Below are positions 1 to 6,726 of a stretch of DNA of 10,670 nt, piece by piece (the stretch's first letter is position 1; each line of letters starts with the position of its first letter). The stretch lies in contig JALSNG010000059.1 in assembly GCA_026987155.1 (NCBI GenBank), forward strand, positions 1 through 10,670. Reading direction: 5' to 3'. The DNA comes from Thermococcus sp. GTDB lineage: Archaea; Methanobacteriota_B; Thermococci; Thermococcales; Thermococcaceae. The notes below the pieces were generated by a model that made no database searches, had not been told where the DNA came from, and saw only the letters and a list, made by a program, of their open reading frames with translations. The position numbers were made by a program, and so were the translations under genes.

Positions 1-863
1 ACTACCACATAATGCCCGGTTTGCCTGGAAGCAACTTCGAGCGCGACCTCTACACCTTCAGGACTGTCTTCGAGGACGCTCGCTTCAGACCGGACATGCT
101 GAAAATCTATCCGACCCTTGTCACTAAAGACGCTCCCCTCTACCGCTGGTGGAAGGAAGGAAAGTACCACCCCTACCGCACCGAGGAAGCGGTGGAGCTT
201 CTGGTTGAGGCATACAAGCTCTTTCCCAAGTGGGTTCGCGTGATGAGGATCCAACGCGACATTCCAGTTCAGCTCATCGTTGACGGCGTAAAGCACTCCA
301 ATTTGGGTCAGTTAGTCTTAAACGAGCTGGTTAGGAGGGGCATAAGACCGAGGGAGATTCGCTTTAGGGAAGTCGGCCACATGATGGAGAAGTTTGGAAT
401 CCAGCCTGAGATCGAGCACATAAAGCTCCTCCGCGAGGACTACGATGCCGCCGGGGGAAGGGAGGTATTCCTGAGCTTTGAGGACGTCAAAAACGACATC
501 CTCATCGGCTTCCTCCGCCTCAGAATTCCTAGTGAAAAAGCCCATCGTAAGGAGATAAACTGCTGTCCGTCAGCGATAGTGAGGGAGCTCCACGTTTACG
601 GCCCTCTCGTGCCGATTGGGGGGAAGCCGAGGTACGAGTGGCAGCACCGCGGCTACGGAAGGGAGCTTTTGAGCGAGGCTGAGAGGATTGCCCGTGAGGA
701 GTTTGACGTCAGGAAGATGCTCGTCATAAGTGGAGTTGGGGTTAGGGAGTATTACCGTAAGTTCGGTTACAGAAAGAACGGGCCCTACGTTGCTAAGAGG
801 CTGGATAAAGAATACGCAAACTACAAAAAGAGTGAAAGGTTCGACGCGCACCTTAACACTTAA
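1..863 (+). CDS. elp3: tRNA uridine(34) acetyltransferase Elp3, C-terminal part (5' truncated by window edge)
   Basis: This is the C-terminal portion of archaeal Elp3, the radical-SAM/GNAT enzyme that puts a carboxymethyl-type group on wobble uridine U34 of tRNA using SAM and acetyl-CoA. The frame is open to the left edge: the first complete codon is at base 3 (Tyr-His-Ile, then MPGLPGS, a motif of the radical-SAM barrel). The Met at base 12 is therefore internal, not a start. The N-terminal CxxxCxxC cluster is outside the window. The last ~110 residues form the GNAT acetyltransferase domain: the stretch CCPSAIVRELHVYG, the acetyl-CoA loop QHRGYGRELL (about visible residues 214-223), then VREYYRKFGYRKNGPYV, typical of the Elp3 C-terminus. 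A charged tail of about 20 residues follows. The stop TAA (861-863) overlaps the stop of the convergent HdeD gene by 4 bases. The family call is very secure. Confidence 0.96.
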   Translation, partial: YHIMPGLPGSNFERDLYTFRTVFEDARFRPDMLKIYPTLVTKDAPLYRWWKEGKYHPYRTEEAVELLVEAYKLFPKWVRVMRIQRDIPVQLIVDGVKHSNLGQLVLNELVRRGIRPREIRFREVGHMMEKFGIQPEIEHIKLLREDYDAAGGREVFLSFEDVKNDILIGFLRLRIPSEKAHRKEINCCPSAIVRELHVYGPLVPIGGKPRYEWQHRGYGRELLSEAERIAREEFDVRKMLVISGVGVREYYRKFGYRKNGPYVAKRLDKEYANYKKSERFDAHLNT

Positions 864-1417
864 GCCGGAACTCCGCTTTTCTTCCCTTCAACTTTTGCCG
901 CCAGGGCTATGGCAATGAAGTTGGCACCGCTCATTATAAGGTCAACCGACACGAAGAGACCAATCGCCCAGAGGCTCGACCAGGGCCACTGGAGGACTAT
1001 GAGCACGCCGAGGATTATCGTCAGAAATCCCGAGAGCGTCATGAGTGTCCACTGGCTGATGTCCCTGTTCTGAAACGCCACCGCAATCCTGAGCGCTCCG
1101 ATTGCTATCAGCGAGAATCCCAAGATTAGTGTTAGTATTGTCGTGGCCAGGACGGGGTTTTCGAGCGTTGCCATTCCGCCGATGACGTAGATTAGACCCA
1201 TGAGGATGTGAAGGCTTCTGCTCTTCCAGTCCCTGCTTTTGATGATTCCCTGCCCAATCTGGAGCGCTCCACCAACGAGCATGAAGGCCCCGAAGATGGC
1301 AACGCTGGTTATGCTGACCAGTGGCAGGAGGAGCAGTCCGGCGAATCCAAGGGTTACAAAGATTATTCCGAGGCCCAAGAGCCAGACCCAGTTCTTTTTG
1401 AGCTCACCGTATTCCAT
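860..1417 (-). CDS. HdeD/DUF308 family membrane protein (paralogue 1)
   Basis: Integral membrane protein of 185 residues of the HdeD/DUF308 family. Six hydrophobic helices are visible at roughly residues 11-31, 36-58, 69-86, 90-113, 124-142 and 149-172, arranged as three hairpins, which is the usual HdeD layout and length. Enterobacterial HdeD is linked to acid stress; no biochemical function is established for archaeal members. I chose the ATG at 1417 over one eight codons upstream (1441) because GGAGGTGA (1422-1429) sits 4 bases ahead of it, and because the sequence MEYGELKKNW leads directly into helix 1. The motif WPWSSLWAIGLFVS near residue 150 closely matches the paralogue at 5469-6074. 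It has its own promoter (about 1460-1468), so it is probably transcribed separately from the upstream NEW3/ABC operon. Its stop overlaps the elp3 stop. Confidence 0.88.
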   Translation of the reverse strand: MEYGELKKNWVWLLGLGIIFVTLGFAGLLLLPLVSITSVAIFGAFMLVGGALQIGQGIIKSRDWKSRSLHILMGLIYVIGGMATLENPVLATTILTLILGFSLIAIGALRIAVAFQNRDISQWTLMTLSGFLTIILGVLIVLQWPWSSLWAIGLFVSVDLIMSGANFIAIALAAKVEGKKSGVPA

Positions 1418-1421
1418 GGGC

Positions 1422-1429
1422 TCACCTCC
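1422..1429 (-). promoter_or_regulatory. Shine-Dalgarno deciding the start of HdeD paralogue 1
   Basis: The minus strand reads GGAGGTGA, then four bases, then ATG (1417-1415). It is a full match to the archaeal anti-Shine-Dalgarno. It lies inside the longer reading frame starting at 1441, which argues that the shorter start is the real one. Confidence 0.8.
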
Positions 1430-1459
1430 AAGTTTCTTCACGAAAAGTAACTTTAAGTG

Positions 1460-1475
1460 CTTAAAAAGTTTTCTG
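1460..1475 (-). promoter_or_regulatory. Putative BRE/TATA promoter of HdeD paralogue 1
   Basis: On the minus strand an A-rich BRE-like CAGAAAA (1475-1469) is followed by the TATA-like CTTTTTAAG (1468-1460). Its centre is about 47 bases from the ATG at 1417, which would give a leader of roughly 20 bases containing the Shine-Dalgarno. This is inferred from the consensus only. Confidence 0.55.
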
Positions 1476-1476
1476 T

Positions 1477-1493
1477 AAAAATGTTATTAAAAA
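1477..1493 (-). terminator. Putative oligo-T terminator of the ABC/NEW3 operon
   Basis: Just past the NEW3 stop codon the minus strand has two runs of five T (1493-1489 and 1481-1477) in an AT-rich stretch, without a convincing hairpin. Archaeal RNA polymerase terminates intrinsically at such T tracts. The position between this operon and the next promoter fits. Confidence 0.5.
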
Positions 1494-1500
1494 TTGAAAC

Positions 1501-3429
1501 TCAGCGACGCCCGTATTTCCGCAGGATAATCGCCAGCAGGATCAATGAACCGAGGATTATCCCGATTCCGGCGTATTTGCCCGTTCCTGCCCTCTCAACC
1601 GTTATGCGTATCCTGTCGGAGGCCTTCTTCTGGTCGCTTACCGCCTCAACGTTGATCACGTAGTCGCCTGCATCCGCGTTTGCGGGTGGGGTTACTCTCA
1701 CGGTGAACGTCGCCCAGTCCCCACCTCCAAGTGAGGCCACCTTGCCAGGGCTCACTTTGACGGTCCATCCCTCGGGGGCGTTGACTTTCAGCTCCACGTT
1801 GGTCAATGGACTCGTACCCGTGTTCTTTACCCTGACCCTGAGGGCCTTTTCCTTTCCCGCGTTGACCTCCAGGCTGTACCTCTCGGGGACGAGGGTAATT
1901 CCGTAGCTTCCCGTGAGGGAGACCGTTAGGCGTGAAGTCCTTATTTCCCCACTACCTGAGGACTCAACGCGGAGGGTTGCCGTGTAGTTGCCGAGTTTAA
2001 CGCTGTCAGGGGGTATTAGCACCGCGTAGAGCCTCTTCTCCTCCCCGCTTTTAAGATAGGTGCTCGTTATCCCCTGCCTCGATTCCGGGTTCTCGGTCAC
2101 GATGGCCCCCCATCCTTCGGGGGGAACGATGCTCAGGTGATACTCGTCGTCGTTGAGTCCAAGGTTCCTCAGCGTGAACTCGTAGGTTATGGTCTCGCCA
2201 AGGGTGGCACTCTTGGAGGGGGCCTGAACCTGAAGGACGAAGTAGTAGGGGAGCCGAGTCAGGCCTATCGTCTCTTCTGTCTTCGATCCAGCGCTCAGGT
2301 GAACCCTCCTCTCGACCTCCCTGTAGGCCTCCTTTGAAACCTTGAGCGTGTAATCGCCTTCCGGCGCCTGGAGAACCGCGCTACCATCGGAGAGCGTTTT
2401 TGCCTCGGCGACGGGTTTTCCACCCCTGTACAAAGCCACAGTAACCCCCGGCAGGAAGGACCCGGATTCCTCGTCAAAGACCCTCAAACTCAGGGTCCCG
2501 TTTTCCCCGGCGTGGGTTCTGTTAACGTAGGCGTACAGAGTCTCATGCGCTTCTCCAGCAGACACGTTGATGGCGTACCTGCCAACGGGGGCATCGCTCG
2601 GAACGCTCACGCTGAGGAGAAGCTCCGCACGCTCCTTAAGGTGGATCATCCTCACGACGTCGCTTCCTGCAATGAACCTCGCACTCCATCCCTCCGGCAC
2701 TCTGGCGCTGAGAGGAAGGGTAACTTCCCCCGTGGAGCTTAGATGGATTCTGAAGTTCACGCTCCTCCCGGCCTCGACCTCCTTCTCCGGATAATCCGCG
2801 GAGAGCGAGACTTCAACCCTTTCAACATGGACCGTGAGCCTTAGACTGCTTTCTCCAGTCATTACCACCACGGGGTAATCGCCGGGGACCTTTCCAGCCC
2901 GGACTACAACGTTGAAGCTCGCGCTTTCCCCCCTTCCCAGGTACACCCCCGCTATCTCCGAACCTTCTGCTAAGAGTTTCCCCTCCCATCCCATTGGTAG
3001 CTTTAGTCTCAGCGGGTAAAAGCCGTCTTCTCCGAGGTTTTTTACGGTAATAGTGAAGCTGACGCTTCCCCCAGGTGGTGTCACCCTGCTTGGAAAGGTG
3101 GTGCGCAGTTCCACTGATCCGCGGGCCTTTTTCAGTTTCAGCTCGGGCCCTTCGAGGATAAGGTGAACGAGTCTCTTTTCTGGATACACGCTTCCCAGGT
3201 ATATCGTGAGGTTCCTGTCCGGGATGCTCACGTTGCCCCCGAAGACCAGCAGGTAGTTTTGGCCGTTCACGGAGAGCATCGCGGAGTAGTCGTTCGATAT
3301 GTCCACGAGATGGACGCTCACCCCGTTCACGTCCACAGTGTCCCCTATGTAAAGGTTGAGGAAAACAGTATCGGCTTTCGCCAGGGGGAGGAGGAGCAGA
3401 AAAACGAGGAAGGAAGCGAGACGTTTCAT
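1501..3429 (-). CDS. Secreted, membrane-anchored NEW3 multi-domain protein of an ABC-2 operon
   Basis: A surface protein of 642 residues. Residues 1-19 are a signal peptide (KR, a run of hydrophobic residues, then AKAD). A small N-terminal beta domain (about 20-100) is followed by four immunoglobulin-like NEW3-type beta-sandwich repeats at about 105-202, 205-302, 395-505 and 508-613. Each carries a P-x-G-W motif (PMGW, then PEGW three times). Between repeats 2 and 3 lies a carboxypeptidase-regulatory-like domain (about 312-390; features include DGSAVLQAPEGDYTLKVS). A single membrane helix (about 619-638) and the basic end RKYGRR anchor it, with the bulk outside the cell. Several N-x-S/T sequons are present. 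I chose ATG 3429 over GTG 3438 because AAGGTGA lies 5 bases upstream and contains the permease stop codon. It is cotranscribed with the permease and ATPase, so it is probably the extracellular partner of that transporter. NEW3 domains are often linked to glycan or surface binding; the ligand here is unknown. Confidence 0.85.
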   Translation of the reverse strand: MKRLASFLVFLLLLPLAKADTVFLNLYIGDTVDVNGVSVHLVDISNDYSAMLSVNGQNYLLVFGGNVSIPDRNLTIYLGSVYPEKRLVHLILEGPELKLKKARGSVELRTTFPSRVTPPGGSVSFTITVKNLGEDGFYPLRLKLPMGWEGKLLAEGSEIAGVYLGRGESASFNVVVRAGKVPGDYPVVVMTGESSLRLTVHVERVEVSLSADYPEKEVEAGRSVNFRIHLSSTGEVTLPLSARVPEGWSARFIAGSDVVRMIHLKERAELLLSVSVPSDAPVGRYAINVSAGEAHETLYAYVNRTHAGENGTLSLRVFDEESGSFLPGVTVALYRGGKPVAEAKTLSDGSAVLQAPEGDYTLKVSKEAYREVERRVHLSAGSKTEETIGLTRLPYYFVLQVQAPSKSATLGETITYEFTLRNLGLNDDEYHLSIVPPEGWGAIVTENPESRQGITSTYLKSGEEKRLYAVLIPPDSVKLGNYTATLRVESSGSGEIRTSRLTVSLTGSYGITLVPERYSLEVNAGKEKALRVRVKNTGTSPLTNVELKVNAPEGWTVKVSPGKVASLGGGDWATFTVRVTPPANADAGDYVINVEAVSDQKKASDRIRITVERAGTGKYAGIGIILGSLILLAIILRKYGRR

Positions 3430-3434
3430 GGCTT

Positions 3435-4448
3435 TCACCTTATCTCGGCCCTTACGAAACCGAGGTAAGCTACCACGAACCAGAGGACAAGGTAACCAAC
3501 GAGAACCGCGAGCTCCTTTTCGGCGAAGGAGAGGCTCTCCATCAGGCTGTGCTTGGGTTTCTCGTTTTCACCCGGGTTTGCGACCATGTATGCCATTCCC
3601 TGCTCCTCGGATTTCTCGGCGTATGGATTGAGGACGTAGTTAGTTATTGTCGTGAAATCGTTCTCTGGGGAGAACATCTGGAAGTACTCCTGGATCTTCC
3701 AGTATCTTTTGAACCATTTTTCCGTCTGGTTCTGGTACTCATCCATAAGGGTCTGGTACTTCTGCATCTCCTCCATCGAGGCGTTACCCTGCATCATCTG
3801 CTCCTGCAGGGCCTTGAGCTCATCGGGCATCTCCGGTTTGGGGCCGGCCAGCTTGTGGGCCACTATACTGCCGATTGGCATGAGTATCGTCATCAGCGCG
3901 AGGAACATTACGAGGGAGTACATCAGGGCGTTGCCGCTGCTCTTTGAATGGGCCGAAAAGGCCACTGCCATCGTGAAGAAGGTCATGAGGTATAGGTAGA
4001 TGAGGAGGAAGTAGGTGAAGAGTCTCAGGTAGTCGTCTATCGTCACCCCTATCCAGAGGAGCATGCCCGTTGTTATGAGCGCCGTTACAGCGACCGCGAC
4101 GCCGAGTGTCAGTGCCCCTCCGAGTAGCTTCCCGAGGATCACCTGGTCCCTGAAGACCGGATGCCCCATGAGGACCTTCAGGGTCCTGTCCTCGTGCTCT
4201 CTGGTTACCGCGTCAAAGCCGAGGGAAAGCGCGAATATCGCACCGATGAAGCCGAGGTAAAAGCTGAGGCCGAACATTATGTCGTACATCTTCGGGCCTT
4301 CGCTCCCGGGGACGTTCCAGCTCTCCAGTCCCATCTTGGTCTGGATCAGGGACAGCGTTATCGTCGCCAAAAGGAAGCTGAATATTATGAGAAATCGCCT
4401 GCCGGTTAGATAATCCCTGAACTCCTTTCCTGCTATGGCCCCTATCAT
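3435..4448 (-). CDS. ABC-2 type transporter permease
   Basis: Membrane subunit (337 residues) of an ABC-2 type transporter, NosY/CcmB-like. It begins with the characteristic KEFRDYLTGRRF amphipathic stretch. There are about six membrane helices: residues 19-35, 57-78, 109-134, 142-164, 175-197 and 312-332. The segment DAVTREHEDRTLKVLMGHPV between helices 2 and 3 is the typical cytoplasmic coupling region of this family. Between helices 5 and 6 is a long hydrophilic loop (about 198-311), predicted outside, rich in Gln, Met and Glu and probably coiled coil at 206-256. Its ATG overlaps the ATPase stop (ATGA, 4448-4445), with a GGGGGGAGA sequence just upstream. Its own stop lies 5 bases before the NEW3 protein start. 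Substrate unknown; export or envelope assembly is more likely than uptake. Confidence 0.87.
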   Translation of the reverse strand: MIGAIAGKEFRDYLTGRRFLIIFSFLLATITLSLIQTKMGLESWNVPGSEGPKMYDIMFGLSFYLGFIGAIFALSLGFDAVTREHEDRTLKVLMGHPVFRDQVILGKLLGGALTLGVAVAVTALITTGMLLWIGVTIDDYLRLFTYFLLIYLYLMTFFTMAVAFSAHSKSSGNALMYSLVMFLALMTILMPIGSIVAHKLAGPKPEMPDELKALQEQMMQGNASMEEMQKYQTLMDEYQNQTEKWFKRYWKIQEYFQMFSPENDFTTITNYVLNPYAEKSEEQGMAYMVANPGENEKPKHSLMESLSFAEKELAVLVGYLVLWFVVAYLGFVRAEIR

Positions 4449-5368
4449 TCTTTTCTCCCCCCGTAAACGAGTTCCATGAAGACCTCCTCAAGGCTCGGCT
4501 CGTGGAGGTGGATATCGACCACGGTGTAGCCCTTCTCGGAAAGCTCGCGCAGGAGCTCTTCCCTGATGTCACGCTCTGCATAGACGATGAGCTCTTTCGA
4601 TCCGGAAATGCGCCACTCGATGAGCCCCACGTTAAGGTCCTTTATCTCAAGTGACTCCTTGGTTTCAACGCTTATCAAATAACGTCCCTCTATGAACTTT
4701 CTCTTTATTTCCTCCTGACTCCCGCTGATCAGGAGCTTCCCGCTGGATATTATCCCTATCTCGTCGCTTACCTCCTCCACCTCTGGGAGGATGTGGCTGG
4801 AGAAAAATATCGTCTTCCCTTCCTTCTTAAGGTCCCTCACGAGCTCCCTGAGCTCAACCGCGCCCTTCGGATCGAGTCCGTTCGTGGGTTCGTCGAGGAA
4901 GAGGACCTCCGGGTCGTTTATGAGGGCCTGTGCCAATAGGAGCCGCTGCTTCATCCCCGTTGAGAACGCACCTACTTTCTTGTTGGCCGCATCGCTCAGT
5001 CCCACGAGCTCAAGGAGCTCTTTGGCCCTCTTCTCCGCCTCCTCCCTTGGGATCCTGTAAAACTTCGCAAAGTAGAGCAGGTTCTCTAAAGCGCTCAGGG
5101 TCGGGTAGGGACTGCTCTCCGCCGGCATGAAACCGCTTATCTTCTTTACCTCAACTGGCTTTTCCTGAACGTCTATTCCAGCTACGTAGGCTTTCCCTTC
5201 CGTCGGCTGGATCAACCCGAGGAGAAGGAGTATCGTGGTTGTTTTCCCTGCCCCGTTTGGGCCAAGGAAACCGAAGACGCTTCCCCTCTTCACCCGCAGG
5301 TTCAGGTGGTCCACCGCGCGGGTTCCGTCGTAAACTTTCGTCAGATTCTCGGTTTCGATTATATTCAC
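4445..5368 (-). CDS. ABC transporter ATP-binding protein (ABC-2/CcmA type)
   Basis: Cytoplasmic ATPase of 307 residues that powers the permease encoded just downstream. Visible motifs: Walker A GPNGAGKT (36-43), signature FSTGMKQR (135-142), Walker B VLFLDEP (155-161), D-loop GLDP (164-167) and H-loop His192. A C-terminal accessory region (about 215-307), ending HEPSLEEVFMELV, is typical of ABC-2 ATPases (DUF4162-like). At the Q-loop the sequence is FMPAESSPYP, with Ala where Gln or Glu is usual. The start is a GTG at 5368: the protein beginning MNIIETENLTKVY matches the family N-terminus, and GGTGG lies 4 bases upstream. It is the first gene of the three-gene operon, with a promoter at about 5404-5418. 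The class is certain; the substrate cannot be inferred. Confidence 0.94.
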   Translation of the reverse strand: MNIIETENLTKVYDGTRAVDHLNLRVKRGSVFGFLGPNGAGKTTTILLLLGLIQPTEGKAYVAGIDVQEKPVEVKKISGFMPAESSPYPTLSALENLLYFAKFYRIPREEAEKRAKELLELVGLSDAANKKVGAFSTGMKQRLLLAQALINDPEVLFLDEPTNGLDPKGAVELRELVRDLKKEGKTIFFSSHILPEVEEVSDEIGIISSGKLLISGSQEEIKRKFIEGRYLISVETKESLEIKDLNVGLIEWRISGSKELIVYAERDIREELLRELSEKGYTVVDIHLHEPSLEEVFMELVYGGRKE

Positions 5369-5403
5369 AGAACCACCCCGGTTAGTATAAGTGGGTTGTT
5401 GTC

Positions 5404-5418
5404 TAATAAAAGTTTCGA
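5404..5418 (-). promoter_or_regulatory. Putative BRE/TATA promoter of the ABC/NEW3 operon
   Basis: The minus strand has TCGAAA (BRE-like, 5418-5413) directly followed by CTTTTATTA (5412-5404). The box centre is 40 bases from the GTG start, giving a predicted leader of about 15 bases that includes the GGTGG ribosome-binding site. It lies in the 100-base gap after the upstream HdeD gene. Consensus-based inference. Confidence 0.55.
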
Positions 5419-5451
5419 TTGCAATATCTCTGTGTAGGGAAAGTCAGGAAT

Positions 5452-5479
5452 AAAAAAGTAATAGGACCTCAGACTGAGG
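5452..5479 (-). terminator. Putative terminator of HdeD paralogue 2
   Basis: A short inverted repeat (CCTCA/TGAGG, 5467-5471 and 5475-5479, 3-base loop) spans the HdeD stop codon. A run of six T on the minus strand (5457-5452) follows 10 bases further on. The T run alone could terminate archaeal transcription; the hairpin is short and may be chance. Confidence 0.45.
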
Positions 5480-6074
5480 CCTCTTCTTTCATCCCCCTTG
5501 CCGAGAGGGACATTCCTATGAAGCTCAGGCCGGCCATCATAAGCTCTATCGAAACGAAGAGGCCTATCACCCAAGGACTGGACTCCGGCCAGTGGCCCAG
5601 AATGAGACCTCCCAATAGCAGGTCGAGGGCACCTGCGAAGAGTAAAACTGCCCCCTCACCCTTAATGCCGAAGAGAACCCTGACTATGCCGGATAGGAGG
5701 AAGCTACCACCTATTATGAGGGTTAAGAATTTCGTGGTTACCACTGGCTCTTCCAGCATCGCCACACCAACGATGAGGTAAAGAAAGCCTATCAGGAAGA
5801 CCAGTCCCCTGTTCTCGCGGCCGAAGAGTCCCGCCACCATTAGCATGGTTCCACCGACGAGGAAGAACACACCGAAGAGGGCTACCGTTGTCAGTGTGAC
5901 CAGTGGTATTATTCCAATTCCAACAACTCCCAAGACGAAGAGCACTATCCCTAAGAGGAGGTACCAGGGCCAGTGCTTTATAAGGCTGGCCAACTCCCTC
6001 CTCGCGACTTCTTCCCTGTATGCCTGATACTCCTCCGAGGTCATTCCCTCTGGAGGGTCGTTTTTCTCGTTCAT
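5469..6074 (-). CDS. HdeD/DUF308 family membrane protein (paralogue 2)
   Basis: Integral membrane protein of 201 residues, homologous along its whole length to the HdeD/DUF308 protein at 860-1417. Six hydrophobic helices are visible at about residues 37-56, 61-83, 90-107, 113-136, 142-160 and 168-191. The HWPESSPWVIGLFVSIELMM stretch near residue 170 is the most conserved part. Unlike paralogue 1 it has a charged N-terminal extension of about 30 residues before helix 1, predicted to be cytoplasmic. The start at 6074 is supported by GGGAGGTG upstream and a promoter at 6114-6128. An internal Met at residue 11 is a weaker alternative. A T run and then a new promoter follow it, so it is probably a separate unit from the ABC operon downstream. 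Function unknown; a stress or envelope role is only by analogy with bacterial HdeD. Confidence 0.88.
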   Translation of the reverse strand: MNEKNDPPEGMTSEEYQAYREEVARRELASLIKHWPWYLLLGIVLFVLGVVGIGIIPLVTLTTVALFGVFFLVGGTMLMVAGLFGRENRGLVFLIGFLYLIVGVAMLEEPVVTTKFLTLIIGGSFLLSGIVRVLFGIKGEGAVLLFAGALDLLLGGLILGHWPESSPWVIGLFVSIELMMAGLSFIGMSLSARGMKEEASV

Positions 6075-6113
6075 GTCTTACACCTCCCTACCTGGTATGG
6101 TATTACTCTCGAA

Positions 6114-6128
6114 CTTATAAGTCTTTTT
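6114..6128 (-). promoter_or_regulatory. Putative BRE/TATA promoter of HdeD paralogue 2
   Basis: On the minus strand AAAAAGA (BRE-like) is followed by CTTATAAG (6121-6114), a good archaeal TATA box. Its centre is about 43 bases from the ATG at 6074, leaving a leader of about 18 bases that contains GGGAGGTG. It lies back-to-back with the promoter of the plus-strand YkgJ-type gene. Confidence 0.6.
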
Positions 6129-6155
6129 ATCGAAGCTTTGGGGTGTTGCGGTGAG

Positions 6156-6164
6156 TTTTTAAAG
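6156..6164 (+). promoter_or_regulatory. TATA box of the cysteine-cluster gene (apparently leaderless)
   Basis: TTTTTAAAG is centred about 24 bases before the ATG at 6184. Archaeal transcription starts roughly that distance downstream of the TATA box, so the mRNA would begin at or beside the start codon. No Shine-Dalgarno is seen before this ATG. Confidence 0.55.
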
Positions 6165-6183
6165 TTGGTCTCCTACCCCTTCT

Positions 6184-6699
6184 ATGCGCTTCAAACCCAG
6201 ACCTTTCACGGAACCGGTGTCCTTCAGGTGTGAGTTCTGCCTTGACTGTTGCAGGGGGAGGCACGTGTATCTGACGCTGAAGGACATAGAGAGGGTAGCG
6301 AAGGCCGGTCATGATCCGCAGGAGTTCGTGACGATCTCGGTTGAGGGGAATAAGATACGCTTCGTTTTGGCTGTAAGGGAGTGGGATTTGGGTTGCCTCT
6401 TCCACGACCCTGAAACCGGGAAGTGCATGATTCACGACGTTCGGCCGTTGATATGCAGGATTTATCCCTTCATGGTCTCAAGGAAGCCTCTCGGCGTTGA
6501 TGGGGAGATGCCGTTCCAGTACAAGGGTCAGGAGCTGTGGCTCTACTACGATGAAGGCTGCCCTGGAATAAACGCGGAGGAACCGGAAACGACGATAACG
6601 CCTGAGGAAATAGCGGAACTCGGTCTCGAATTCGAGAGGGAGTTCGAGAGGACGGACATGGAGGGCCTCGCGAGGCTCATTGATAGGCTCGAAAAGTAG
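6184..6699 (+). CDS. YkgJ-family cysteine cluster protein (putative Zn/Fe-binding)
   Basis: Soluble protein of 171 residues with the CxxCxxCC family pattern (putative zinc- or iron-chelating domain). Residues C16, C19, C22 and C23 form the N-terminal cluster (CEFCLDCC). Further cysteines are C71 (GCLF), C81 (KCMIH) and C91 in the hallmark RPLICRIYPF; C126 (GCPGI) completes eight in total. The order and spacing match the family, in which the cysteines are thought to bind a metal or iron-sulfur cluster, but no reaction is firmly assigned. The C-terminal ~40 residues are acidic and helical. The start is supported by a TATA box about 24 bases upstream with no Shine-Dalgarno, so the message is likely leaderless. 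The next gene starts 27 bases after its stop, but with its own TATA-like element. Confidence 0.9.
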   Translation: MRFKPRPFTEPVSFRCEFCLDCCRGRHVYLTLKDIERVAKAGHDPQEFVTISVEGNKIRFVLAVREWDLGCLFHDPETGKCMIHDVRPLICRIYPFMVSRKPLGVDGEMPFQYKGQELWLYYDEGCPGINAEEPETTITPEEIAELGLEFEREFERTDMEGLARLIDRLEK

Positions 6700-6707
6700 A
6701 TATACAA
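6699..6707 (+). promoter_or_regulatory. TATA box of the five-helix membrane protein gene (apparently leaderless)
   Basis: GATATACAA begins at the last base of the upstream stop codon and is centred about 24 bases before the ATG at 6727; an A-rich CGAAAAG precedes it. No Shine-Dalgarno is present, consistent with a leaderless transcript. Confidence 0.45.
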
Positions 6708-6726
6708 TCTCCAACAAGCTTTAATC

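Noticed and set aside
12..14. ATG at base 12 as the start of the first gene
   Set aside because: The frame is open to the window edge (Tyr-His-Ile before it), and MPGLPGS is an internal Elp3 radical-SAM domain motif, so the gene is simply cut by the window.
318..851. Minus-strand open frames inside elp3
   Set aside because: They lie opposite a clear conserved gene, have no ribosome-binding site or recognisable protein features, and are expected antisense shadows in GC-rich coding DNA.
1418..1441. Longer start for HdeD paralogue 1 (adding MKKLGGEP)
   Set aside because: Those codons contain the perfect GGAGGTGA ribosome-binding site for the downstream ATG, so they are more likely leader sequence.
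3549..3999. Plus-strand open frames of 115-132 codons opposite the permease gene
   Set aside because: They overlap the long hydrophilic loop of a well-supported permease. Their Leu/His-rich composition is what the reverse strand of that loop would give, and no start signals are seen.
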